The notes below the pieces were generated by a model. The model ran no database searches. It was not told the DNA's origin and saw only the letters and a program-made list of their open reading frames with translations. Below are positions 33,056-44,332 of a stretch of 64,000 bases of DNA, in pieces (position 1 is the first letter of the stretch; each line of letters begins with the position of its first letter). Position numbers and translations under genes: made by a program. This DNA is from Sorghum bicolor. Lineage: Eukaryota > Streptophyta > Magnoliopsida > Poales > Poaceae. The stretch is from contig NC_012873.2 of NCBI RefSeq assembly GCF_000003195.3, forward strand, positions 10,935,894 through 10,999,893, read 5' to 3'.

Positions 33056-33280
33056 AGATGTTTGGTTAGGGTTGTTAAAGTTTTAACGAGTACAATAGTA
33101 TTTTCATTTTATTTTATAATTATTGTCCAATCATAAACTAATTAGGCTCAAAAGATTTGTCTCATAAATTACTCTCTAGCTATGTTTTTAGTTTCGTAAA
33201 TAGTATATGTTTAATACTTCATGTGTCTAAATATTCGATGTGACGGACGGTAAATTTTACCGCACTCAACCAAACAGGCT
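33056..33280. mobile_element. hAT-type MITE (TGTTTGGTTAG family)
   Basis: It starts GATGTTTGGTTAGGG and ends CTCAACCAAACAGGCTC. The interior shares AGGCTCAAAAGATTTGTCTC with the GGCCTTGTTTA family. Confidence 0.65.
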
Positions 33281-33303
33281 CTAAAATTATCTACATAGAG
33301 TCA

Positions 33304-33535
33304 GGCCTTGTTCAGTTTGCAAAAACCTTTGAAAAACGACACTGTAGCACTTTCGTTTTTATTTGACAAACATTGTTCAATTATAGAGTAACTAGGCTCA
33401 AAAGATTCATCTCGCGGTTTACAGATGAACTGTGCAAATAGTTTTTGTTTTCATGTATATTTAATGCTCCATGCATTCGCCGCAAGATTCGATGTGACGG
33501 GGAATCTTGAAAATTTTTGGGAACTAAACAAGGCC
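33304..33535. mobile_element. hAT-type MITE (GGCCTTGTTTA family)
   Basis: It starts GGCCTTGTTCAGTTTGC and ends GGGAACTAAACAAGGCC. Confidence 0.7.
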
Positions 33536-33566
33536 TCAAGCTAGGGGCTGGCCACCCGGCCAAACA

Positions 33567-33819
33567 TGGGTTTTTATATTTTAATTCTTTTTTAATAAAT
33601 ATTTCAAAAAGTATATTGCATTACATAGTTCTTTTTGTCGTGCCAAGCCCGATGACACGACCAAATACCATAGTGGCGCCATATACAATGGTGTGGCACT
33701 TGTCGCGCCACATGGAAAGCCCGATGACACGACCAAAGAGACTATGTGATGCAATATATTTTTTGACAGGATTAATATTGAGTATTTATTAAATAGAAGA
33801 TTAAAATATAAAAAAGGCC
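33567..33819. mobile_element. MITE with long inverted ends and 8-bp target duplication
   Basis: The ends TGGGTTTTTATATTTTAAT and the complement of GGCCTTTTTTATATTTTAA extend into a diverged inverted repeat of about 70 bp. Both flanks read GCCAAACA (33559-33566, 33820-33827). Inside, a 21-bp direct repeat occurs at 33645-33665 and 33717-33737. It sits directly upstream of the receptor kinase 2 promoter. Confidence 0.65.
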
Positions 33820-33845
33820 GCCAAACACAGCCCATATTTGCTTAC

Positions 33846-34065
33846 AGTAGACTTGACGGATGATCCCGTTTGAGTGGTGTGGTCAGAGAGAAACCTCGTT
33901 TTTCCAGCCGGAGCTAACACGGCAAGGCAAGCCGCGGTAGCTACTAGATGACCCTGCTCCACACGGTCTATATGCACACCACATTCGTCTATGAACATTC
34001 AAGTCTCAATTCCATCGACACACACTGCTACACGCTTGTCTAGTCCATTCACAATCACAGTAGCC
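33846..34065 (+). promoter_or_regulatory. Proximal promoter and leader of receptor kinase 2
   Basis: It matches the kinase 1 promoter in blocks (AGCCGGAGCTAACACGGC, CACATTCGTCTAT) and in the 60 bp before the ATG. CTATATG near 33967-33974 is a possible TATA box. Confidence 0.6.
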
Positions 34066-37000
34066 ATGCCTAACCTTCTCGTCCTCCTCCTTATTACCCC
34101 CCTGTTGCTTAATTCCATCAGCCATTCGGCGAAGGCCAGCGACCCTGAACTCCGAGCTCTCTTGACCATGAAGAAAGATTGGGGCAACCCTGCTGCCCTC
34201 AGATCATGGAAGATGAGCAACAGAAGCAGCGAGACCACCGCTGCCTCTGCTTCGTCCACTCACTGCCGGTGGGCTGGGATTGCATGCACCAACGGCCAAG
34301 TAACCGCCCTCTCCTTCCAAAACTTCAACATAAGCCGCCCAATCCCAGCGTCCATTTGCAGCCTCAGGAACTTGACGTACATAGACCTCTCCCACAACAA
34401 CCTCACCGGTGAATTCCCGGCGGCAGCACTCTATGGCTGCTCGGCGCTGCGGTTCCTCGACCTGTCGAACAACATCTTCTCCGGCGTCCTCCCGACTGAC
34501 ATCAACGAGCTGTCTCCGTGGATGGAGCACCTCAACCTGTCAAGCAACGGTTTCAGCGGGAGTGTGCCGTTGGCAATCGCCGGGTTCCCGAAGCTCAAGT
34601 CGTTGGTCCTCGACACCAATAGCTTCGATGGGAGCTACCCGGGTGCCGCCATCGGCAACCTCACGCAGCTCGAGACGCTAACCCTGGCAAGTAACCCCTT
34701 CGCGCCAGGCTCCATCCCTGACGAGTTTGGCAAGTTGAAGAAGCTGCAGATGCTGTGGATGTCAGGGATGAACCTGACTGGTGGCATCCCTGACACACTC
34801 TCCTCGCTCACTGAGCTGACGACGTTGGCTTTGTCCGACAATCATCTTCACGGTGTAATTCCGGCGTGGGTTTGGAAGCTTCAGAAGCTTGAGATCCTGT
34901 ACCTTTATGACAACAGCTTCAGTGGTCCAATTATGTCAAATATCACCGCCACGAACATTCAAGAGATCGACCTTTCCACCAACTGGCTCACCGGATCGAT
35001 ACCGGAGAGCATCGGCAACTTGACGACGTTGTCGTTGCTCTACCTGCACTTGAACAACCTCACCGGGCCGGTTCCGTCGAGCGTCGTGCTGCTGCCGAAC
35101 CTCGCGGACATCCGACTATTCTCCAACTTGCTCTCTGGCCCCCTCCCGCCGGCGCTCGGTAGGTACTCGCCGCTGGGCAACCTAGAAGTGAGCGACAACT
35201 TCCTCTCCGGAGAGCTCTCACCCACCCTCTGCTTCAACAAGAAGCTCTACAATATCGAGGTGTTCAACAATAATTTCAGCGGCGTGTTCCCGGCTATGCT
35301 TGCGGAGTGCCACACAGTGAAGAACATAAAGGCGTACAACAACCGATTCGTCGGAACGCTCCCAAGGGCAGTATGGTCGGCGTCCCCCAACCTGAGCACC
35401 GTCATGATACAGAACAATTTGTTCAGTGGAGCTCTTCCAACTGAGATGCCCGCTAACATCAGGCGGATTGACATCGGAAGCAACATGTTCTCTGGCGCAA
35501 TACCAACATCTGCCACTGGTTTGAGATCATTCATGGCGGAGAACAATCAATTCTCCTATGGGCTCCCGGGGGACATGACCAAGCTCGCCAACCTTACCGT
35601 GCTGTCTCTTGCCGGGAATCAGATTAGCGGATGCATACCAGTGTCCATCTCAGCCCTTGGGGCTCTTAGCTACCTCAATCTCAGCGGCAACCAGATAACA
35701 GGAGCGATCCCGCCAGCCGCCATTGGATTGCTCCCGGCACTCACCGTCCTTGACCTCTCAAACAACCAGCTCGAAGGCCAGATACCAGAGGACTTGAACA
35801 ATCTCATGCATCTCTCGTACCTGAATCTCTCGTCCAACCAGCTCGTCGGAGAGGTGCCAGACGCACTACAGGCTCGCACGTTCAACGCCGCCTTCTTTGG
35901 CAACCCTGGCTTGTGCGCCAGACAGGACTCCGGCATGCCCCTCCCGACGTGCCAACAAGGAGGAGGAGGAGGAGGAGGCCGCAGTTCTGCCAGAATGATC
36001 AGCAACGTGACTGCAACAATTTCCGGCATTTCTTTCATCAGCTTCGTTTGTGTCACGGGATGGTTTGCCCTCCGGCGGCGCAAGCATGTGACAACGTCGT
36101 GGAAGATGATACCATTCGGGTCTCTGAGTTTTACCGAGCAGGACATAATCGGCAACATTAGCGAGGAGAATGTGATCGGCAGAGGTGGGTCAGGAAAGGT
36201 GTACCGCATCAATCTAGGCAGCCACAAACATGGTGGCGACGCGGACGACGGGGCTGGTCACTCTCACTCGACGGTGGCCGTGAAGAAGATCGGCAAGGAC
36301 GGCAAGCCCGACGCGAGCAACGACAAGGAGTTTGAAGCGGAGGCGAGGTCACTGGGCGGTCTCCTCCATGGCAACATCGTCAGGCTGCTCTGCTGCATCT
36401 CCGGCGACGACACGAAGCTGCTCGTGTACGAGTACATGGAGAACGGGAGCCTGGACCGGTGGCTGCACCGCCGCCACGGCGGCAAGCGCGCGGCCATGTC
36501 CGGGCCGCTGGACTGGCCGATGAGGCTGAACATCGCCATCGACGTCGCGAGGGGCCTCAGCTACATGCACCACGGCTTCACGAGCCCGATCATCCACCGC
36601 GACATCAAGTGCAGCAACATCTTGCTCGACCGTGGGTTCCGAGCCAAGATCGCTGACTTTGGGCTTGCTCGGATCCTTACCAAGTCCGGCGAGTCGGAGC
36701 CGGTGTCGGCTGTCTGCGGAACCTTCGGTTATATTGCCCCAGGTGATTATCATTGCATCTTCTTTGCAAATATTCCATGCGTGGACTTAATTTGATGCGT
36801 GTGTGCCTGACTTGACTTGTACTAATTTGCATTGGTCTGCAGAGTATGTTAACAGGGCTAAGGTGAACGAGAAGGTGGACGTCTACAGCTTCGGAGTGGT
36901 GCTACTGGAGCTCGCCACAGGAAGGGGGCCACAGGACGGCGGCACGGAATCCGGCAGCTGTCTAGCGAAATGGGCGTCCAAGCGGTTCAACAACGGCGGC

Positions 37001-37234
37001 AGCCCGTGCGTGGGCTTGTTGGTCGACGGTGAAATTCAGGACCCTGCCTACCTGGACGACATGGTAGCCGTGTTCGAGCTCGGGGTGACCTGCACCGGCG
37101 AGGATCCGGCGTTAAGGCCGCCCATGAGCGAGGTCCTCCACCGGCTCGTCCAGTGTGGCCGGAACCAGATGTCCACTGATAACGACATTGCCAAAGACGT
37201 GAGTGGCGTTGATTCTATGGAGTCTATCGTTTAA
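34066..37234 (+). CDS. LRR receptor-like kinase 2 (subfamily XI, HSL1-like)
   Basis: Exon 1 is 34066-36742 and exon 2 is 36843-37234, split by a 100-bp GT-AG intron (36743-36842) at the same place as in kinase 1; the joined protein is 1022 aa. I prefer the ATG at 34066 over the upstream in-frame ATG at 33991, because it starts a clean signal peptide (MPNLLVLLLITPLLL) and aligns with kinase 1. The ectodomain has an N-cap with CRWAGIAC and about 20 LRRs, the membrane span lies near residues 643-669, and the kinase has GRGGSGKVY (about 704), VAVKK (about 737), HRDIKCSNILL (about 844) and DFGLAR (about 863). It should be a plasma-membrane signalling receptor. The insert before the catalytic Lys is shorter than in kinase 1. 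The ligand is unknown. Confidence 0.93.
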
Positions 37235-38054
37235 GATACCCACTCAGGTCTTGCACTCTGCTATCCAATCTACCTAGCTAGCTGCTGCTGCTGTATGTAC
37301 CATACATTTCTGAACAGCTTAATTTGACTTCTTCGTTCCAGTTGGTATTTTTTGACTTCGGCAAAAACGGTCCTAGTCATGTTGGATTAACGTGGGCTGG
37401 CCTCATATTTTATTTAATTAAGTCAAATAAATTCTAAGAGTACATTAGATGCTAGGCGCCATATATAAAATGGTGGACTGGATGTAGTTGATGGTTACGG
37501 TTACTGGTAACTCTCATGATTATGGTTATAGTTACTATTAACCCTGTGTTTATGACGGTGGTTATTGATAGTTAATGGACGTTTCATGATGTTCAAGTTC
37601 ATCCTCTACACATTACACTTTATCTTCCACCTTTCGTGATTATAAGGAGCGCTTGCCTTCAACTGCGCGTACAAGACACAATGCACCCTCTTTTCAGTTC
37701 TGATCTTCTGGGCACATGGTGGATTGGAAGAGTAGACCTGCGCGCGGAACCACATCCACGTCTGCGATACCTGCTCGTGTGTGTCTCGGGCGATCAAGTT
37801 TTTTTGGGACGTCTAATGCAACTGCTCGCTACCAATCTAATCGACAACATCGTCTTCTTTTTGTTGAACGTTCGAGGGGCTATACTGCAAATATCATCTT
37901 GCATTGACTATAGTTTGATATCGAGCAAGGCACTATGTCGACTAGCGCACATGGAGCGGCCGATGACTTACTCTTGCGCATGGGTTCCTCCACCGGATAT
38001 ATTTATGGTGTTATTCTTTATATTGTATAAGACATTTGTGTGGTTGACAATCAA
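37235..38054. other. 3' flank of receptor kinase 2, no gene recognised
   Basis: This probably holds the 3' UTR. A 183-codon ORF at 37636-38187 runs into the CACTA element and has no recognisable domain, so I do not call it. Confidence 0.5.
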
Positions 38055-38071
38055 CACTACTACAGAAATAT

Positions 38072-38345
38072 TTAACCGTGGCCGGCAAAACAGGTTAACC
38101 GTGGCGGGCAAGGCAACCGCCGCGGATGAAAGGCCACGGTTAATTGTTGCCTTAACCATGGCGGTTGTCCAACCGCCACGGTGTTAACTGAGGCGCCCGC
38201 TGTTAGAAAACCGCTTTGGTTAATTGCTTTAACGGAGGCGGCCGTTATAAAGCAACCGCTTTCGTTAACAATTTAACCGAGACGGTTTCTTTAAAATGCC
38301 CGTCTCCTTTAATTAATTAACAGAGGCGGTTTTTGTAACTTGCCC
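38072..38345. repeat. CACTA subterminal repeat array, left end
   Basis: About ten copies in both orientations of TTAACCGTGGCGG and variants (TTAACCGAGACGG, TTAACAGAGGCGG). In En/Spm such repeats bind the TNPA protein. Confidence 0.8.
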
Positions 38346-38646
38346 GCCTCCTTTAAGTGTATCCAGAGTAAAAAAAACCTCATTTTCAGTTTATTTTCAA
38401 ATTTGAATCCAAAATTTGTTAGGTTGAAACATATACAAAGCAAAATACATATGTATAAAGGATGACCACATTGAATCCGAAATTTGCTAGATTGAAACAT
38501 ATACACAGCAAAAGACATAAGGATAAGCACATATATTACATCCATATATGTTATCTTTATCATTCCACGGTCCATGCATGTCACAAACTATGTTCATATT
38601 ACATCAATGTACATAATGTTCATAAAAAGCACATCTAAAATAATGT

Positions 38647-41600
38647 TCACTCAAAAATATCCGGCAACCTATAGTCGTTCATATCTAAGCCGCTGGTTCT
38701 CCAGCTGCGTAGCTTCTCGAACCTCTCTTCTGTCGCTAGCTCGCTCCCGATATAAAAGAACTGTCCGTCAACATGACAACATTGATCCGTGACAAACTTA
38801 CAAATGTCAGCTACTGTTTGTGTGATGTTCCTTCGATCAATTGTTTCTTTTTTCCACCAACTTTGGGATTTCTGCAGCTGCCTCCAGCTATTGTTGAATT
38901 TCCCGCAAGCCCTGAGGTACTCACAAGCATAGTACCCACACAGAACTGAGCTTTCAGGTTGCTTAGCGCACTGCATGCATGCAAGATGAAGGTAACACAT
39001 GAGAATTATGACTGGTAGTAGTATCCCTACAAAACAACCATCAGTAGTAGTAGAACTAGAGGCAGGCGGAGTAAGTACCGGGAAGTCTCGCCTCACCACC
39101 AATTTGTGGCCATACTTTTGCTTGTCTTTCTCAGACCTCCGATCATAGCAGTTGGGGTCTTCCACGTACTTTCGGTAAGCACTGTATGAAAACTAGTGTC
39201 AACAACAAATTTCATACGTACTTTGAGTGCATGAGGTGTGTCGTCACTTACTATCGCAGGATACTTTCGAAATACTTGTATCCTTCTTTGTTCGAGTGTC
39301 GCGAGAAGTCGAATACGACAGCCTTTCCATCCTGAGGATAGATCATAAATACAATCCAGTAGCCCATGACGCCCAAGCTATACCATTGAAATAATATTCA
39401 TCTCAAATTTTTAAATATAACAAGTGACAAAACTAGTAGCTATTGTAAGTATCGTTTTGACTTACCCAAACTGGTGGGCGGCAAGAATGCAGCCATTTCC
39501 CCTGATCTTCTTCATGGCTTCTAAGACATATGTCTCTTTCTAAATTTGATCTCTCCTTGCATCAAGTTCCGAGCTAGCACTCGCTCCATCCCCTTCAGCT
39601 TCACCAGCCTAGGATCCGTGTCTGGTATATCAAATCCAATGATGGCTCTTTGAGAAATATGCATAGGAGATAGGTAGATAATATCTTTATCTAGTTCCTT
39701 GCACACATATGATTGCATCCTGCAAACACAAGTTGTCGTACAAGCTTTTTAGCTTGATCGTAATGAATTTGCATACCTACAGCAATGCAGGGTTATAAAA
39801 CTTACAGGGCAAAAAGAGTGACTTGGGCGACATCTAGATCCTTGCACCGCAGTAGCCTACACATGTTGTGAAAGACAATAGGGCAATAAGCATCCTCATC
39901 CAAGTGGAAGTACTCCTTGGGGACCCTCACAATGAACTCCTTCATGCCTAATTTTGCCGCTTGCATATACCAGAGATGGAACCTCCGAACCGCCCATGGC
40001 TCCTCCTGAACGAGCTGGCCCAACGACAACATGAACTTGCCATTCTCAAAGTTATCCGGGCAATCTGGAGAAAGAGGCCAAATTGACGGTGGGGTTCGCT
40101 CCCTATAATCGAGACAAGAAGTCTGTTAGCATTATCGAACGTCACATAATCTATTGGCTAGATTTAGTTGCCATTAGCGCATATACCTTTGGAATGTTGT
40201 TGTGTACTGATACTCTTGTGCTATTCTGTACACCGCCCATTCCATCTCTGTTAGTTTAGCAGGTTTGTCCCCTCTTCTTCTACAACCTTCTTTGGCGCAG
40301 GTGGACATTGTCGTTTGCCTTGGCTTGGAGGCGGTGTGTCGTTGCCCGGTGCACCCCCTGAACCACCTTGTGATGGGTTGCTAGGGATGGGACACGGGGT
40401 ACGTCCAGGACTACTGTCTGGTCCGCCAACATTGTTGTTACCCTCGCCACCATTGTCATCATCGTCGTCATCACTTGGGCCACCTGGGGGAGACGATGAT
40501 GGTCGCGAGGGCTGAGATGCTGGTGTTGGCATTTCTAACAAAATGTCTGCCTTGTTCCACAGCACGCGCGAGCCTAGTTCCGCCAATCAACCTAACTCCA
40601 TCTTCAGTCGGAAAGTCAAGTTCATCCTCCTCATAGTCATTGTGTGTCCAGGCCACATCCACCAAGGCATAGTCGGGCGGGATGGGCTTGCCATTGTACA
40701 TGGCTTTAGGGTTATGCGATTGTACCATTCCCTGTGCCACATCCTTCTTCCTCCCCGACCTACCCCAGGGCACCTGAAGCGTATAGAGTGTTTGCACCAC
40801 GATCTCATCGACCGGGTTCTTTTGGAATTCTGAGGTATGCATCACCATTTGTCCTTGTACGGCGGCTTCACCATGTCGTGGTAGCACACCTGCCTGTCGG
40901 AACATCTGCGCCCTCAACTCTACCATCTTCGGGTCAGTGCTGGTGAAAGCATCTTGTATCGTCCCCATGACTATTTCTCTCATGGCCTCTTCTTTGCCTT
41001 TCTGGAATATTTCCTCCTTGTATCTCTGCCTAGTGTGGTAAGAGGCAGCGTCGGACTGCCATGATTCTACATTCTTCCAGCTCTGCCTCGAGGATACTCC
41101 CCGAACGCGGCCACGGTGCTCGGGGTTTCCCAACGCCTCGGTCAGTTCGTCGTGATCCCTGCGAGGTTGGAACTCCCCTCGTTCCTTGGCCGCCTTGATC
41201 GCGAGCAATGCCTTCTCTACCTCCTCGGTCTGTGGCTCATTGTACTTGTTCCTTCCTTCCTTTAGCTTCTTCGACCGACGGGCATAGAAGAAGTCACGTG
41301 CTCGCTCGTCAACTCCTTCGAACGGATTATCCAGCCCGGCCTCAGCTACCTCCCTTTCCTCCTGTCGCCACTTCAGCCTCTTAGCGGCGTACCCTGTCAT
41401 GCCCACGTGGTGGTGGAGCGTATTCCACTTTGCAAGGTCAGTGAACTTCTCACTCTTGGCCTTTACTTCTTTGGTACTCATTTTTTTGACGAACTCCTCC
41501 CAGACATGATGCTTGATGAAGTTGTAGTCCTCAAAAGGTGTCTTACCTTTCTGCACATAGTTCTTATTGAGTTTTGACCTCAAGCTGCGAAGTGCTTTGC

Positions 41601-42310
41601 CCGCAATAACCATAGCATGCCCCTTGCAAAGTTCTTCATTGAATTGGTCCCGTGTATATTCGAACCGCTTCTTCACATCGCTCCACACTTTATCCTTGAG
41701 GTCCTCCAGGACTTTTCTCCAACCCATACAAGTGATCGGCACATGCTCTCTGACTAGACAGGAGCATTGGTTGCTGAAGACACCGATCACAGTTAGTGGC
41801 TCCAAGGGCTCTCCATGTGGCCCTATCTTGGTTATGACATGCACCTTCTTGCTCACCTTGTGTGGCCCGTGTTGGCCCCTTTTTAGGCCAGACATCTTTT
41901 CACTGGCGGTGTTGGTTGAAGTGCTCGGGGTGAGAACGGAGGCATGCCCCTCCTCTGCTGCCTTTTCTTCCCCAGGGAACTCCAAAGCCATAGGAACCAC
42001 TGGTAGCTGGATAGGAGAAGAACGCACATTAGTTTCCTTCTTTAAACAAGATCCCCTGACATTGTATTACTTGATTACTTACGCGGCCCTCTTCACTATG
42101 TGCTGTGGTGCGTGAATTCCGTGATGAAGGCCCCGTCTTTTCTGGCGTATAGGTCGGATCCTATTCTTCCTCCGTTCTACCTTTCTTCTCTGGCCTTGGT
42201 GTTAGCACCTCCTCCTCGTACGAGGTGCTGTTGTCTGAAGACGACGAGCCTTCCTTATAACTCGATGCCGGGCTTGGCTCGCGCCATTCTCCAGCACGCT
42301 CGACCGACAT
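38647..42310 (-). pseudogene. CACTA second gene: plant transposase (Ptta/En/Spm) domain and Ulp1-like cysteine protease domain
   Basis: A first exon (ATG at 42310, MSVERAGEWREPSP) leads to the long ORF 42027-40471, a Lys/Glu-rich helical region with the plant transposase domain (KSEKFTDLAKWNTLHHHVGMTG). A Pro/Ser/Asp-rich linker is in another frame (40586-40251). C-terminal exons resemble the Ulp1 C48 family: ILAAHQFG, YWIVFMIYPQDGKAVVFDFS, and a Gln-to-Cys motif in QPESSVLCGYYACEYLR (38960-38900). The usual His before Trp reads Tyr (GYW). Frame changes near 40580 and 40260 indicate decay. In related elements this protein is thought to bind the subterminal repeats; the protease-like part has no proven role. 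Confidence 0.7.
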
Positions 42311-43866
42311 TGGAAGCTATGACGAAGATATAGTTATAGGGACATTTCGCAATTGTATGAAAATGATATTATTTACATTCATCTAAAAACATATATAATG
42401 GAATCATGACTTATATATATTCATCTGAAAACAAGATTACATCATTCTTTCATGCTAGTATGGTACACATTAAGAAAATTGCAAAAGTGTTTAAGAAAAT
42501 TACAGAAGAGTTTAAGAAAATTACAAAAGAGTATAAGAAAAATACAAAAATGTAGAATAGAAAAAAATCATTTACATTTTTGGCTTAGATTTGCCCCTTG
42601 TAATCACATCGCTTCTAAACTGGTTGCTTGTATTTGGTATACAAGCCATCCTAGTTTAGCGGCTCACAAGTAGGGGGGCAATTTCATCATCATAGCCGCT
42701 GCCTCAGCATAAAAAGTATCACATCATTGCATATGCCACTTCCTCAGCACATTTTTAAATTTTTGAATAGTTCATCATTGCTTATGCCACTTCCTACTAC
42801 TGCGTGGTCAGTTGGAGAGAGTAGAGAGTAGTAGGAGTAGAGGAGCATCAATAGCAGCAGTAGTAGTAGTAGTGCAAAGTTAAGTAGAGAGTACTAGTAG
42901 AGCAGTAGTAAGAGGAGTTGTAGAGCAGTAGTAAGAGGAGGGAGTAGGAGCAGTAGTAAGAGGGAGTAGACAGTAGAGTAGTAGTGCTAAGTCCTTCAAT
43001 GTAACAATAGTAGATAAGTAGTAGACAGTATAGTAGATGAGTGAAAATTGACAGTGTTGCATATGTATAGGACTGCAATGTACTCCCAATTAATCTAAAA
43101 TTCATCTTAATTTTGCCTAATTCATCTCAAATGGTGAGTAGTAGGAGAACAAAGTAGTAGAAATAGTTGAGTAGGAGTAGTAGTAGCTAGCAGTAGTAGT
43201 AGCTGATAAGATGGTTTCAAAATAAGCTCAAAATCAATGGCAATGCATGATAGGCAACTAATTATGAAAATCATTGGCATGTGGCATATGCTCAGTGCAA
43301 ATTGACAGTACAATTACATCACAGGTAGCATAACATTCAAATTCAACCAAAACATACATCACAGACAACATAGGCGAGGAAGAGGGCAGCAGCTAGGGTT
43401 CACCAGAGTGGAGCGAGAGATGAAGATGCAGGGTCACTCCTCTGTGCCCGAGATAGGCAGGCCAACCACGAACACGGAGACGACACTGGATCTCCTCAGA
43501 GCTCGAGAAAGAGGCGGAGACGGAGACGGAGATCGAGCCGCCGGAGACGGAGCCGGTGACGGAGACGGAGACGGAGCCGGGGACGGAGACGGAGACGGAG
43601 CCGAACACGGAGACGGCACTGGATCTCCTCAGAGCTCGAGAAAGAGGTGGAGACGGAGACGGAGATGGAGCCGCCGGAGACGGAGCCGGTGACGGAGACG
43701 GAGACGGAGCCGGGACGGAGAGCGCGCACCCGAGACGGGGAAGCGCGCACCCGAAACTTTAGTGGCGCTAGGGTTAGGGCGGAGCGCGCACGCGAGAAAT
43801 TTTGGCAGCCCTTTTGGGTGGGAAAGCGCGCAGCCGAATGGGGAAGAAGAGCAGGCTGACCGCAGC
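42311..43866 (-). other. Long leader of the CACTA second gene, with microsatellite-like tracts
   Basis: Between the TATA box and the ATG lie AGT-rich tracts (42820-43000) and the GAGACG minisatellite (43505-43725). No protein is recognisable. Confidence 0.5.
43505..43725. repeat. GAGACG-type minisatellite
   Basis: Hexamers GAGACG and GAGCCG repeat in two higher-order blocks, each following CTGGATCTCCTCAGAGCTCG (from 43488 and 43618). Open frames on both strands (Glu-Thr or Ser-Val repeats) are by-products of the repeat. Confidence 0.85.
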
Positions 43867-43876
43867 CTTATATAGG
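43867..43876 (-). promoter_or_regulatory. TATA box of the CACTA second gene
   Basis: CCTATATAAG on the - strand, about 5 bp from the internal repeat array at 43882. Confidence 0.65.
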
Positions 43877-43881
43877 CGTAT

Positions 43882-44010
43882 ATTAACCGAGGCGGGCAGG
43901 TTAGGCCAACCGCCACGATTAATGTTAACTGTGGCGGGCGGTTAAGGGCGCCCGCCACGGTTAATGTATTAACTGTGGCGGGTAGAGTAGAGTGCCCGCC
44001 ACAGTTATGA
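43882..44010. repeat. Internal CACTA repeat array at the promoter of the second gene
   Basis: At least six copies of TTAACCGAGGCGGG or TTAACTGTGGCGGG in both orientations, the same motif as at the element ends. Confidence 0.8.
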
Positions 44011-44040
44011 TTTTCCCTTTTTTGATGACACTATCAAATA

Positions 44041-44186
44041 CTCCCTCCATCCCTTTCTTGAAGAACTTTTATTAATAAACCAATACACAACAAAAAAGTG
44101 ATATTTTGTACAAAACTTTGAATAAGACGAGTGGTCAAACTTGATATTAAAAAAGTCAAACGACTTACAATTTGGGATGGATTGAG
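44041..44186. mobile_element. Stowaway MITE inside the CACTA element
   Basis: The termini are CTCCCTCCATCCC and GGGATGGATTGAG, 146 bp, flanked by TA on both sides (44039-44040, 44187-44188). Confidence 0.75.
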
Positions 44187-44332
44187 TATTTTGGTAGTAG
44201 TAGTACTAATAGTAGTAGTACGATTACATTTGGTTCCATTACATAAAAATTAGTAACACAAACAGTTATTGCTAATCGATAAGTTTGTACATTATTACAA
44301 ATAAAGTAGTACGATTACATTTGACATACATC

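Noticed and set aside
33991..34065. Upstream in-frame ATG as the start of receptor kinase 2
   Set aside because: It would add 25 residues before the signal peptide, and kinase 1 has no equivalent; the shared start is at 34066.
37636..38187. 183-codon + strand ORF right of receptor kinase 2
   Set aside because: It has no recognisable domain and its end lies inside the CACTA terminus, so the frame is chance or at best broken.
43408..43762. ORFs with Glu-Thr or Ser-Val repeats on both strands
   Set aside because: All three-base-compatible frames of the GAGACG minisatellite stay open by chance.
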